From Streptomyces mobaraensis NBRC 13819 = DSM 40847 (GTDB taxonomy: Bacteria; Actinomycetota; Actinomycetes; Streptomycetales; Streptomycetaceae): DNA of 64,000 nt. Numbering within the stretch: position 1 is the first letter of the stretch; each line of letters starts with the position of its first letter. The notes under the pieces were generated by a model. It worked only from the letters and a program-made list of their open reading frames with translations. It made no database searches and had not been told where the DNA came from. Of this stretch, positions 7,867 through 16,563 are shown piece after piece. The translations under genes were made by a program, and so were the position numbers. Location: the NCBI RefSeq assembly GCF_017916255.1, contig NZ_CP072827.1:6101501-6165500 (forward strand), written 5' to 3'.

Positions 7867-9072
7867 TCACCCCTGAATTCGGTACTCCTCCAGGAGTCGC
7901 CGACCGATGATCATTTTCTGGATCTCGGCCGTTCCCTCCCCGATCAGGAGCATCGGGGCCTCCCGGTAGAGGCGCTCGATCTCGTACTCCTTGGAGAAGC
8001 CGTAGCCCCCGTGGATGCGGAAGGCGTCCTCCACGACCTCCTTGCAGTACTCGGAGGCGAGGTATTTGGCCATCCCGGCCTCCAGGTCGTTGCGCTGACC
8101 GGAGTCCTTGGTGCGGGCGGCCCTCACCATCATCGCATGAGCGGCTTCGACCTTTGTCCCCATTTCAGCCAACTTGAACTGAATCGCCTGGTGCTGGGCG
8201 ATGGCCTTCCCGAACGTGTGACGCTGCTGCGCGTAGGCGACGCCCAGTTCGAACGCACGCTGTGCGACGCCGCAGCCACGCGCGGCGACGTTCACGCGGC
8301 CGACCTCGACGCCGTCCATCATTTGGTAAAAGCCGCGTCCGGTGGTGCCGCCGAGTACGCGATCGGCCGGCACCCGCAGGCCGTCCATGATCAACTCGGT
8401 GGTGTCGACGCCCTTGTAGCCCATCTTGTCGATCTTGCCGGGAATGGTGAGCCCCGGCCTGACCTGCCCGAACCCGGGCTCCTTCTCGACGAGGAAGGTG
8501 GTCATCGACTTGTGCGGGGCCGAGCCCTCCGGCAGCCCCTCGTCCGTCCGGCACAACACCGCGACCAGCGTCGACGAGCCGCCGTTGGTCAGCCACATCT
8601 TCTGGCCGGTGAGGACGTACTCGTCCCCGTCCCGGACGCCCTTCGAGGTGATGGCCGACACATCGGAGCCCAGCCCCGGCTCGGACATCGAGAACGCGCC
8701 CCGCACCTCGCCGGTGGCCATCCGCGGCAGGAAGTGCTCCCGCTGCTCGGCCGTCCCGTGCTGCTTGAGCATGTAGGCGACGATGAAGTGGGTGTTGATG
8801 ATCCCCGACACGCTCATCCAGCCGCGGGCGATCTCCTCCACACAGAGCGCGTATGTGAGAAGGGACTCACCGAGCCCGCCGTACTCCTCCGGGATCATCA
8901 GCCCGAACAGGCCGAGTTCCTTGAGGCCCTCGACTATCTCCGTCGGATATTCGTCGCGGTGTTCCAGGTCCGTCGCGACCGGAATGATCTCCTTGTCGAC
9001 GAAGTCCCGGACCGTGGCGAGGATCTCCCGCTGGACGTCCGTCAGTCCCTCGGTCTGTGCGAGGCGGCCCAT
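7867..9072 (-). CDS. mcd: Acyl-CoA dehydrogenase, probable (2S)-methylsuccinyl-CoA dehydrogenase
   Basis: 401-residue FAD acyl-CoA dehydrogenase, last gene of the ethylmalonyl-CoA operon. By position it should oxidise methylsuccinyl-CoA to mesaconyl-CoA. Signature segments are SMSEPGLGSDVSAI, KMWLTNGGSS, RIHGGYGFSKEYEIERLYREAP and GEGTAEIQ. The family alone does not fix the substrate; the four upstream genes do. It starts one base after the end of mch, with almost no gap. A function in branched-chain amino-acid degradation is the main alternative. Confidence 0.85.
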   Translation of the reverse strand: MGRLAQTEGLTDVQREILATVRDFVDKEIIPVATDLEHRDEYPTEIVEGLKELGLFGLMIPEEYGGLGESLLTYALCVEEIARGWMSVSGIINTHFIVAYMLKQHGTAEQREHFLPRMATGEVRGAFSMSEPGLGSDVSAITSKGVRDGDEYVLTGQKMWLTNGGSSTLVAVLCRTDEGLPEGSAPHKSMTTFLVEKEPGFGQVRPGLTIPGKIDKMGYKGVDTTELIMDGLRVPADRVLGGTTGRGFYQMMDGVEVGRVNVAARGCGVAQRAFELGVAYAQQRHTFGKAIAQHQAIQFKLAEMGTKVEAAHAMMVRAARTKDSGQRNDLEAGMAKYLASEYCKEVVEDAFRIHGGYGFSKEYEIERLYREAPMLLIGEGTAEIQKMIIGRRLLEEYRIQG

Positions 9073-9073
9073 C

Positions 9074-9586
9074 TCACTTCTCCCGGACGATCGGCTCGGG
9101 GCGGCCCGGCTGCTCGCCGCCGCGCTCCTTGATGTACGTGGCGGTGGGCACCATCACCTTGCGCCGGAAGACGCAGACGAGCGTGCCGTCCTGCTTGTGA
9201 CCGCGGGTCTCGACGTAGACGACCCCGCGGTCGCTCTTCGACTTCGACGGCGTCTTGTCCAGCACGGTCGTCTCGCCGTAAATGGTGTCGCCGTGGAACG
9301 TCGGCGCCACGTGCTTCAGGGACTCGACCTCCAGATTGGCGATCGCCTTCCCCGAGACATCCGGTACCGACATTCCCAGCAGCAGTGAATAGACGTAATT
9401 GCCGACGACGACGTTCTTCCCGAAATCCGTCGTCCGCTCCGCGTAGTTGCTGTCCATGTGCAGCGGGTGGTGATTCATGGTGAGCAGACAGAAGAGGTGG
9501 TCGTCGTATTCGGTGACCGTCTTCCCGGGCCAGTGCTTGTAGACGTCGCCGACAGTGAACTCTTCGTAGGTCCGGCCGAACTGCAT
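9074..9586 (-). CDS. mch: MaoC-like hydratase, probable mesaconyl-CoA hydratase
   Basis: 170-residue single hot-dog-domain hydratase. The MaoC hydratase region TMNHHPLHMDSNYAE with the D/H pair is present after FTVGDVYKHWPGKTVTEYDDH. In this operon it should hydrate mesaconyl-CoA to beta-methylmalyl-CoA. It is shorter than the two-domain (about 340-residue) mesaconyl-CoA hydratases of proteobacteria. The ATG at 9586 has GGAGG ten bases upstream. A GTG at 9595 would overlap the lyase stop as GTGA, but the Shine-Dalgarno would then be only one base away. Confidence 0.82.
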   Translation of the reverse strand: MQFGRTYEEFTVGDVYKHWPGKTVTEYDDHLFCLLTMNHHPLHMDSNYAERTTDFGKNVVVGNYVYSLLLGMSVPDVSGKAIANLEVESLKHVAPTFHGDTIYGETTVLDKTPSKSKSDRGVVYVETRGHKQDGTLVCVFRRKVMVPTATYIKERGGEQPGRPEPIVREK

Positions 9587-9591
9587 GACGG

Positions 9592-10563
9592 TCACGCCTC
9601 CGGGATCTCGAACTTGGACGTACGGGACATGCCGGCCGCCCGGCCCTTGCCCGCGATCACCAGCGCCATCTTCCGGCTGGCCTCGTCGATCATCTCGTCG
9701 CCGAGCATCGCCGAGCCCTTGGCGCCGCCCGCCTCCGAGGTGTAGTACGCGTAGGCGTCCAGGATCAGCTCGGCGTGGTCGTAGTCCTCCTGCGACGGCG
9801 AGAAGATCTCGTTGGCGAGCGCCACCTGGTCCGGGTGGAGCACCCACTTGCCGTCGAAGCCCAGCGCCGCCGAGCGCCCGGCGACCTCGCGGTAGCCGTC
9901 GGCGTTGCGGATCTGGAGGTACGGGCCGTCGATCGCCTGGAGGTCGTGGGCGCGGGCCGCCATCAGGATGCGCATCAGGATGTAGTGGTAGGCGTCGGCG
10001 CCGTAGCCGGGCGGCTGCTCGCCGACGACCAGGGACTTCATGTTGATCGACGCCATGAAGTCGGCCGGCCCGAAGACGATGGTCTCCATGCGCGGCGACG
10101 CGGCGGCGATGGCGTCCACGTTCACCAGGCCCTTGGCGTTCTCGATCTGCGCCTCGATGCCGATCCGGCCGACCTCGAAGCCCATGGTCTTCTCGATCTG
10201 CGTCAGCAGCAGGTCCAGGGCGGCGATCTGCTGGGCGTCCTGCACCTTGGGCAGCATGATGCAGTCCAGGTTCGGGCCCGCGCCCTCGACGACCGTGACC
10301 ACGTCCCGGTACGTCCAGTGGGTGGTCCAGTCATTGACGCGCACGACCCGGGTCTTGCCCGTCCAGTCGCCGTTGTTGAGCGCGTCCACGATCGTGTGGC
10401 GGGCGCCCTCCTTGGCGATCGGCGCGCAGGCGTCCTCCAGGTCCAGGAAGACCTGGTCCGCCGGGAGGCCCTGGGCCTTCTCCAGGAAGCGGGGGTTGCT
10501 GCCGGGGACGGCGAGGCAGGAGCGGCGGGGGCGGAGCCGGTTGACAGCAGGGGTGCCGGTCAT
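9592..10563 (-). CDS. mcl: HpcH/HpaI-type CoA ester lyase, probable beta-methylmalyl/malyl-CoA lyase
   Basis: 323 residues of the citrate lyase beta-subunit family. Expected reaction is cleavage of beta-methylmalyl-CoA to glyoxylate and propionyl-CoA, and possibly of malyl-CoA. Conserved segments include RSCLAVPGSNPRFLEKA, FLDLEDACAP, the metal-binding IGIEAQIENAKGLVN and FGPADFMASI. The start overlaps the stop of the mutase gene as ATGA (10560-10563). Position inside the ccr operon supports the specific role; the family also contains citramalyl-CoA lyases. Confidence 0.87.
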   Translation of the reverse strand: MTGTPAVNRLRPRRSCLAVPGSNPRFLEKAQGLPADQVFLDLEDACAPIAKEGARHTIVDALNNGDWTGKTRVVRVNDWTTHWTYRDVVTVVEGAGPNLDCIMLPKVQDAQQIAALDLLLTQIEKTMGFEVGRIGIEAQIENAKGLVNVDAIAAASPRMETIVFGPADFMASINMKSLVVGEQPPGYGADAYHYILMRILMAARAHDLQAIDGPYLQIRNADGYREVAGRSAALGFDGKWVLHPDQVALANEIFSPSQEDYDHAELILDAYAYYTSEAGGAKGSAMLGDEMIDEASRKMALVIAGKGRAAGMSRTSKFEIPEA

Positions 10564-12587
10564 GCGGAGACCTCCAGGGGGTCGAGCGCGTTCGCTGTGC
10601 GGATCTCATCGACGATACGGCCGATGATCTCGGTGATACCGAAGTCCTTCGGGGTGAAAACCGCCGCCACCCCGGCCTCCCGGAGCACGGCGGCGTCGGC
10701 GGACGGGATGATCCCGCCCACGATCACGGGCACCTCGCCCGCCCCCGCCGCCCGCATCCGGGCCAGCACGTCGGGGACGAGCTCGGCGTGCGAGCCGGAG
10801 AGGATGGACAGGCCGACGCAGTGCACGTCCTCCGCGACGGCCGCCGCGACGATCTGCTCGGGGGTCAGCCGGATCCCCTGGTAGACCACCTCGAACCCGG
10901 CGTCGCGGGCGCGTACGGCGATCTGCTCGGCGCCGTTGGAGTGCCCGTCCAGGCCGGGCTTGCCGACGAGCAGCCGCAGCCGGCCGGTGCCCAGGTCCGA
11001 CGCCGTCCGGGCGACCTTCTCCCGGACGGCCGCGAGCGGCGTGCCCGCCTCCGCGGTGACGGCCAGCGGCGCGCCGCTCACGCCCGTCGGGGCGCGGAAC
11101 TCGCCGAAGACGTCGCGCAGCGCCCAGGCCCACTCCCCGGTCGTCACCCCGGCGCGGACGCACTCCAGGGTCGCGGGCATCAGGTTCTCGGAGCCGGCCG
11201 CGGTCTTCTTCAGCACCGACAGCGCCTCCTGGGCGCGGAACTCGTCCCGGTCGTCCCGCCACCGGTGCAGCGCCGCGACCACCCGCGCCTCGTCGGCCGG
11301 GTCCACCGTCATGATGGCGGTGTCGAGGTCGGCGGTGAGCGGGTTGGGCTCGGTGGTCTCGAAGCAGTTGACCCCGACGATCTTCTCCTCGCCCGACTCG
11401 ATCCGCGCCCGCCGCTCGGCGTGCGAGGAGACGAGCCGGGCCTTGAGGTAGCCGGACTCGACGGCGGCCATCGCGCCGCCCATCTCCTGGATGCGGTCGA
11501 TCTCGGCGAGGCTGTCGGCGACCAGCCCGGCCACCTTCTCCTCGATCACGTGCGACCCGGCGAAGATGTCCTCGTACTCCAGCAGGTCGCTCTCGTGCGC
11601 CAGCACCTGCTGGATGCGCAGCGACCACTGCTGGTCCCAGGGGCGCGGCAGGCCCAGCGCCTCGTTCCAGGCGGGCAGCTGGACGGCGCGGGCGCGGGCG
11701 TCCTTGGAGAGGGTGACGGCCAGCATCTCCAGCACGATCCGCTGGACGTTGTTCTCCGGCTGCGCCTCGGTCAGGCCCAGGGAGTTGACCTGGACGCCGT
11801 AGCGGAAGCGGCGCTGCTTGGCGTTCTCGATGCCGTACCGGTCCCGGGTGATCCGGTCCCAGATGCGGCCGAACGCCCGCATCTTGCACATCTCCTCGAC
11901 GAAGCGGACGCCCGCGTTCACGAAGAACGAGATCCGGGCGACGACGTCCCCGAACCGCTCGGCCGGCACCTGCCCGGAGTCGCGCACCGCGTCCAGCACC
12001 GCGATGGCGGTGGACATGGCGTACGCGATCTCCTGGACGGGCGTGGCCCCGGCCTCCTGGAGGTGGTAGCTGCAGATGTTGATCGGGTTCCACTTGGGGA
12101 TGTGCGCCACCGTGTACGCGATCATGTCGGTGGTCAGCCGGAGCGACGGACCCGGCGGGAAGACGTGCGTCCCGCGCGACAGGTACTCCTTCACGATGTC
12201 GTTCTGCGTCGTCCCCTGGAGCGTGGTGACGTCCGCGCCCTGTTCCTCCGCGACCACCTGGTACATCGCCAGCAGCCACATGGCGGTGGCGTTGATGGTC
12301 ATGGAGGTGTTCATCCGCTCCAGCGGGATGTCCTGGAACAGCCGCCGCATGTCGCCCAGTTGCGAGACCGGGACGCCGACCCGGCCGACCTCGCCGCGGG
12401 CGAGGACGTGGTCCGGGTCGTAGCCGGTCTGCGTCGGCAGGTCGAACGCGACGGACAGGCCCGTCTGGCCCTTGGCGAGGTTGCGCCGGTAGAGCGCGTT
12501 GGACGCCTCGGCGGTGGAGTGGCCGGCGTACGTCCGCATCAGCCAGGGGCGGTCCTTCCGCCGCGCGCTCGTCTCGTCGCCGCCCAT
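10560..12587 (-). CDS. ecm: Adenosylcobalamin-dependent ethylmalonyl-CoA mutase
   Basis: 675-residue single-chain B12 mutase rearranging ethylmalonyl-CoA to methylsuccinyl-CoA. The N-terminal barrel carries RTYAGHSTAEASNALYRRNL and GLSVAFDLPTQTGYD. The C-terminal B12 domain carries LDGHSNG (base-off His ligand), SILSGSH and GGIIPSAD. MeaA-type proteins from Streptomyces, formerly described as growth- or methylmalonyl-related, belong here. It overlaps ccr by ATGA at 12587-12590 and mcl by ATGA at the other end, so synthesis of the successive pathway enzymes is coupled. Confidence 0.93.
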   Translation of the reverse strand: MGGDETSARRKDRPWLMRTYAGHSTAEASNALYRRNLAKGQTGLSVAFDLPTQTGYDPDHVLARGEVGRVGVPVSQLGDMRRLFQDIPLERMNTSMTINATAMWLLAMYQVVAEEQGADVTTLQGTTQNDIVKEYLSRGTHVFPPGPSLRLTTDMIAYTVAHIPKWNPINICSYHLQEAGATPVQEIAYAMSTAIAVLDAVRDSGQVPAERFGDVVARISFFVNAGVRFVEEMCKMRAFGRIWDRITRDRYGIENAKQRRFRYGVQVNSLGLTEAQPENNVQRIVLEMLAVTLSKDARARAVQLPAWNEALGLPRPWDQQWSLRIQQVLAHESDLLEYEDIFAGSHVIEEKVAGLVADSLAEIDRIQEMGGAMAAVESGYLKARLVSSHAERRARIESGEEKIVGVNCFETTEPNPLTADLDTAIMTVDPADEARVVAALHRWRDDRDEFRAQEALSVLKKTAAGSENLMPATLECVRAGVTTGEWAWALRDVFGEFRAPTGVSGAPLAVTAEAGTPLAAVREKVARTASDLGTGRLRLLVGKPGLDGHSNGAEQIAVRARDAGFEVVYQGIRLTPEQIVAAAVAEDVHCVGLSILSGSHAELVPDVLARMRAAGAGEVPVIVGGIIPSADAAVLREAGVAAVFTPKDFGITEIIGRIVDEIRTANALDPLEVSA

Positions 12588-13924
12588 CAGGCGTCCCGGA
12601 AGCGGTTGATGGCCCCGATGTGCCGGGCCCGCATCTCCTCGTCGCGGACGCCCATGCCCTCCTCGGGGGCCAGCGCCAGCACGCCGACCTTGCCCTGGTG
12701 GAGGTTGCGGTGCACGTCGTACGCGGCCTGGCCGGTCTCCTCCAGCCGGTACGTCTTCGACAGCGTCGGGTGGATCTTCCCCTTGGCGATCAGCCGGTTG
12801 GCCTCCCACGCCTCGCGGTAGTTGGCGAAGTGCGAGCCGACGATCCGCTTCAGCGACATCCACAGGTAGCGGTTGTCGTACTGGTGGTCGTAGCCGGAGG
12901 TGGAGGCGCAGGTGACGATCGTGCCGCCCTTGCGGGTGACGTAGACCGAGGCGCCGAACGTCTCGCGGCCCGGGTGCTCGAAGACGATGTCCACGTCCTC
13001 GCCGCCGGTCAGTTCGCGGATGCGCTTGCCGAACCGCTTCCACTCGCGCGGGTCCTGGCTGTGCTCGTCCTTCCAGAACCGGTACCCCTCGGCGTTCCGG
13101 TCGATGATCGCCTCGGCGCCCATCCGCCGGCAGATCTCCGCCTTCTGCTCGCTGGAGACGACGCAGATCGGGTTGGCGCCGCCGGCGAGCGCGAACTGCG
13201 TGGCGTACGAGCCGAGTCCGCCGCTCGCGCCCCAGATCAGCACGTTGTCGCCCTGCTTCATCCCCGCGCCGTTGCGCGAGACGAGCTGCCGGTACGCGGT
13301 GGAGTTGACCAGGCCGGGGGCCGCGGCCTCCTCCCAGCTGAGGTGGTCGGGCTTGGGCATCAGCTGGTTGGACTTGACCAGCGCGATCTCCGCCAGGCCG
13401 CCGAAGTTGGTCTCGAAGCCCCAGATCCGCTGCTGCGGGTCAAGCATCGTGTCGTTGTGCCCGTCGGCCGACTCCAGTTCGACGGAGAGGCAGTGCGCGA
13501 CGACCTCGTCGCCCGGCTTCCACGCGTTGACGCCGGGGCCGGTGCGCAGCACGACGCCCGCGAGGTCGGAGCCGATGACGTGGTACGGCAGGTCGTGGCG
13601 GGCGGCGAGCGGCGAGAGCCGGCCGTAGCGCTCCAGGAAGGAGAAGGTGGAGACGGGCTCGAAGATCGAGGTCCACACGGAGTTGTAGTTCACCGAGCTG
13701 GCCATCACGGCCACCAGCGCCTCGCCGGGCCCGAGTTCGGGCACCGGCACCTCCTCGACGTGCAGGGACTTGCGCGGGTCCTTCTCCCGGGTCGTCAGCC
13801 CGGCGAACATGTCCGCCTCGTCCTTGTGCACGGTCACCGCGCGGTACGACTCGGGGATCGGCAGGGCTGCGAAGTCCTCGCTGGTGGTGTCGGGGGCGAG
13901 GATGGCGTCGAGTATCTGGTTCAC
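12587..13924 (-). CDS. ccr: Crotonyl-CoA carboxylase/reductase
   Basis: 445-residue MDR enzyme that reductively carboxylates crotonyl-CoA to ethylmalonyl-CoA with NADPH and CO2. Numbering from GTG 13924 places Asn81 (SVNYN), Phe170-Glu171 (IWGFETN) and His365 (VGSHFANY). These are exactly the four CO2-pocket residues established for the Kitasatospora enzyme. The nucleotide loop is WGASGGLGSYATQ. The GTG start has GGAGG seven bases upstream; a longer in-frame extension to 14206 is not supported. This gene defines the operon as the ethylmalonyl-CoA pathway. It could also feed ethylmalonyl extender units to polyketide synthases. Confidence 0.97.
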   Translation of the reverse strand: MNQILDAILAPDTTSEDFAALPIPESYRAVTVHKDEADMFAGLTTREKDPRKSLHVEEVPVPELGPGEALVAVMASSVNYNSVWTSIFEPVSTFSFLERYGRLSPLAARHDLPYHVIGSDLAGVVLRTGPGVNAWKPGDEVVAHCLSVELESADGHNDTMLDPQQRIWGFETNFGGLAEIALVKSNQLMPKPDHLSWEEAAAPGLVNSTAYRQLVSRNGAGMKQGDNVLIWGASGGLGSYATQFALAGGANPICVVSSEQKAEICRRMGAEAIIDRNAEGYRFWKDEHSQDPREWKRFGKRIRELTGGEDVDIVFEHPGRETFGASVYVTRKGGTIVTCASTSGYDHQYDNRYLWMSLKRIVGSHFANYREAWEANRLIAKGKIHPTLSKTYRLEETGQAAYDVHRNLHQGKVGVLALAPEEGMGVRDEEMRARHIGAINRFRDA

Positions 13925-14356
13925 GGTAGTGCCTCCGGCGAAGCGCGTTCTCGGGGAAACGGCTTGAGGGAACGTCGGGGGATGGTGCCGTCGGTTCGGT
14001 GGGGTGGCGCGGGAGCGCGCGGGGTGAGCGCGCAGGCGGTACGTGTGCTGTGCCTGGTGACGCAGGCGGTCCGGGCGCACAGATGGTGCTTGTGGGGACA
14101 GCCGGCACACGACGCCTGTTGTCTGTGCGCCGGCCGCCCGGACGCCATCAAGGTATGGCACGGCGTGCCACTCGACAAGACACTCGGTGCCAGGAATTTG
14201 AGACATCTGTCACCGGGGGTTCACATATGAGCGGACGTCTCCGGCGGAAGGGACGGATCCGCCGGGTCGCGGGCGAACGGCCCGGCCGGTTCGTCGGTCG
14301 ATGTCCGAGGTCCCGCCTAGGTTGACGGGGGACGAAATCGTGCACAGGAGGAACAC
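13925..14356. other. Divergent intergenic region upstream of ccr
   Basis: 430 bases without a supported gene. It must carry the promoter of the five-gene operon on the left and of the DHFR-like gene on the right. A 10-bp inverted repeat, GGCGCACAGA (14074-14083) with TCTGTGCGCC (14122-14131), brackets 38 bases and is the only strong symmetry seen. No transcription start can be fixed from sequence alone. Confidence 0.5.
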
Positions 14357-15001
14357 ATGGCTCAGCTGCTGAGAGTGCAGAACTTCAATGTCTCGAGTGA
14401 CGGCATCGGCGCCGGCGAGGACCAGAGCCTGGAGCGCCCGTTCGGCCACGTCGAGCCCGAGAGGCTGTTCGCCTGGGCCGGTGCCACGGCGAGCTGGCCC
14501 ATGCGCACCGACCCCGGCGGGAGCCGGGGCCTCGACGACTACTTCACACGGGACTTCTCCCGCAACATCGGTGCCGAGATCATGGGCCGCAACAAGTTCG
14601 GCCCCCAGCGCGGCCCCTGGCGGGACCACGAGTGGCGCGGCTGGTGGGGTGACGAGCCGCCCTTCCACACTCCGGTGTTCGTCATGACCCACCACAAGCG
14701 TCCTTCGTTCACGCTCTCCGACACCACGTTCCACTTCGTCGACGGCGACCCGGCCTCGGTCCTGGAGCGGGCGCGCGAGGCGGCCCGGGGCAAGGACGTC
14801 CGGCTCGGCGGCGGGGTCACCACCATCCGGCAGTTCCTCGACGCCGACCTCGTCGACACCCTGCACGTGGCGGTCTCACCGGTGAAGCTCGGATCCGGGC
14901 TCCGGCTCTGGGAGTCCCCCGACGAGCTGCTCGACCGGTTCCACCTCGATGTCGTGCCCAGCCCGAGCGGCGTGACGCACCACTTGTTCTGGCGCAAGTG
15001 A
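14357..15001 (+). CDS. Dihydrofolate reductase family protein (RibD C-terminal type)
   Basis: 214 residues with the fold shared by dihydrofolate reductase and the reductase half of RibD. Characteristic elements are NFNVSSDGIG at the N-terminus, IMGRNKF, TPVFVMTHHKRP, and KDVRLGGGVTTIRQFLDADLVDTLHVAVSPVKLGSG. Such orphan actinobacterial members are presumed NAD(P)H reductases of unknown substrate. It has a strong GGAGG six bases before ATG. It is a single gene, with the next gene on the opposite strand 15 bases away. Confidence 0.85.
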   Translation: MAQLLRVQNFNVSSDGIGAGEDQSLERPFGHVEPERLFAWAGATASWPMRTDPGGSRGLDDYFTRDFSRNIGAEIMGRNKFGPQRGPWRDHEWRGWWGDEPPFHTPVFVMTHHKRPSFTLSDTTFHFVDGDPASVLERAREAARGKDVRLGGGVTTIRQFLDADLVDTLHVAVSPVKLGSGLRLWESPDELLDRFHLDVVPSPSGVTHHLFWRK

Positions 15002-15016
15002 CACCCTTCGGCACCT

Positions 15017-15547
15017 TCAGTCCTCGCCCGACGAGACACCGAGGTCGCGCCGCATCGCGGTGCGCAGGGTACGGAGCAGGTCCCAGACGGCGTGCTGGGC
15101 GCGGGACGCGGAGTCGAGGGTCTCGCCCGCTTCGGGCTCGTCGCGTTCGAGGCGTTTGACCTGGCCGTAGACGTCGCTCAGGGCCCGGTTGACGGTCTGC
15201 GCCGGGCCGAGGACGTGCTCGGGGGCGATCATCTGCGCCTCGGAGTAGCGGTCGCGGAAGGCGGCCTTCGCCTCGTCGAGGGCCGCCTTGTCGGTGTCGT
15301 CCGCTGTGCCGCGTTCGCGGAGTATGTGCAGGTGGCGGTTGAGGGCGGTGGTGAACTGGCGGGCGTCCCGGTTGAGTTCCGTGTAGCACGTGCGGCGGAG
15401 GGCGAGGTTCTCGCGCTCCTCGTCGTGCGCGCGGACGAGCCGTATCTCGCGGCGTCTGGCGCGTTCGGCGCGGCGTTGGGTGAGCAGGGACCCTCCCAGG
15501 GTGCCCGCCATGCCGGCCACGGCGATGATCACTGAGCTGAGATCCAT
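15017..15547 (-). CDS. Hypothetical membrane-anchored helical protein
   Basis: 176 residues, not assigned to a named family. Residues 1-22 form one hydrophobic helix (MDLSSVIIAVAGMAGTLGG), then a very basic stretch QRRAERARRREIR. The rest is charged and probably helical or coiled coil. This fits an N-terminally anchored, cytoplasm-facing small protein. GGAGG lies five bases before the ATG. It sits between the DHFR-like gene and the 2-methylisoborneol operon. A strong hairpin separates it from that operon, so a functional link is unlikely. Confidence 0.7.
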   Translation of the reverse strand: MDLSSVIIAVAGMAGTLGGSLLTQRRAERARRREIRLVRAHDEERENLALRRTCYTELNRDARQFTTALNRHLHILRERGTADDTDKAALDEAKAAFRDRYSEAQMIAPEHVLGPAQTVNRALSDVYGQVKRLERDEPEAGETLDSASRAQHAVWDLLRTLRTAMRRDLGVSSGED

Positions 15548-15569
15548 GCTGTCCTCCGTCGCGCACCGG

Positions 15570-15604
15570 AGAGCCCCGTCCGCCGGCGCGGGGGACGGGG
15601 CTCT
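15570..15604. terminator. Terminator after the 2-MIB operon
   Basis: A perfect 12-bp stem, AGAGCCCCGTCC (15570-15581) with GGACGGGGCTCT (15593-15604), and an 11-base loop. It lies 66 bases past the methyltransferase stop and 23 bases before the next minus-strand gene. No clear U-run follows. Confidence 0.7.
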
Positions 15605-15670
15605 TGTCGGCGGCTTGCTGTGCCGCCTGGTACTCCAGTGTGCTGGGTGGACGTTCGGCCGACCCCGTCG

Positions 15671-16546
15671 TCAGACGCGGTCGGCCGCGATGAGGACGTA
15701 CTGGAAGGATCCGTCCCGGTACGACTCGATGAACGCCTTCTCGATGCCGGTGACCAGCGAGGACGTGGCCCGCAGCTCCCAGTACGGCAGGGTGTCGGGG
15801 GTCAGGTCGATCACGGTCTGCGGCACCAGCCGGTTGTCGGCCATGGCCCGCAGGTACTCGCGGCGGGAGTGGATGTTGCACTCGAAGTGGGCGTTGATCT
15901 GGGAGACCCACTTCGACGGCTGGCCGTAACGCGGGTTCCAGCAGCCGGTGATGGTCACGTACCGGCCGCCCACCTTGAGGAAGCGGGAGTGCTCGGCGAA
16001 CAGGTCGTGCAGGTCCACGTACATGGTCGACTCGTTGTTCCACGAGGCGGCCACGCTGCCCTTCTCGAACGGGGTGTCGAGCATGTTGCACACGCGGGAG
16101 CGCACGTGGTCCTGGATGCGCAGGTCCCGTGCCCGCCCGTTGCCGAAGTCGGCCTGGGTGGCGGACAGGGTGACGCCCTCGACCCTGCAGCCGAAGCGCC
16201 GGTGCGCCATGATCATGCACCCGCCGCGCCCGCAGCCCGCGTCGACGAGGAGGTCGTCGGTCCCGATGGGGCCGAGGTGGTCCAGGAGGAAGTCGGCTTG
16301 GGCGGATTCGAGCCGGTGCAGCTCGGCGATCAGCTTCTTCTCGTACTCGCTGTGCTCCGGGTCGCCCAGGGCCTCCTGGCTGACGGCACCGATGCCGTAG
16401 TGGTGGTGGTAGAGGCCGTCCACGTCACCGAGGCGCAGGTTCACCGGCCTCGCCTCGTTGTTCCAGTACCGGGCGATGTCCTCCTGGTAGGGGGTCGCCG
16501 GAGCCGGGATCGTCGCGGCGGCGGTGGGGATGATTTCCGTGGTCAT
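15671..16546 (-). CDS. gppmt: Geranyl diphosphate 2-C-methyltransferase
   Basis: 291 residues. It methylates C2 of geranyl diphosphate with SAM, giving the C11 substrate of 2-methylisoborneol synthase. The SAM-binding motif is LLVDAGCGRGGCMIMA. YWNNEARPVNLRLGDVDG and HHHYGIG near the N-terminus and the Glu-rich helices are typical of GPP methyltransferases. It is the third gene of the shell-cyclase-methyltransferase operon, starting 17 bases after the cyclase stop. Only a weak AAGGAA is visible upstream, so coupling to the cyclase is likely. Confidence 0.95.
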   Translation of the reverse strand: MTTEIIPTAAATIPAPATPYQEDIARYWNNEARPVNLRLGDVDGLYHHHYGIGAVSQEALGDPEHSEYEKKLIAELHRLESAQADFLLDHLGPIGTDDLLVDAGCGRGGCMIMAHRRFGCRVEGVTLSATQADFGNGRARDLRIQDHVRSRVCNMLDTPFEKGSVAASWNNESTMYVDLHDLFAEHSRFLKVGGRYVTITGCWNPRYGQPSKWVSQINAHFECNIHSRREYLRAMADNRLVPQTVIDLTPDTLPYWELRATSSLVTGIEKAFIESYRDGSFQYVLIAADRV

Positions 16547-16563
16547 AGAGAGACGTCCGTTCC

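Noticed and set aside
13921..14178. 85-codon Cys/His-containing minus-strand frame upstream of ccr
   Set aside because: It overlaps the ccr ribosome site and has no ribosome site of its own; the Cys and His residues are not in a recognisable zinc motif.
12620..14230. A 536-codon plus-strand frame opposite ccr
   Set aside because: Shadow of a gene with exact active-site residues on the other strand.
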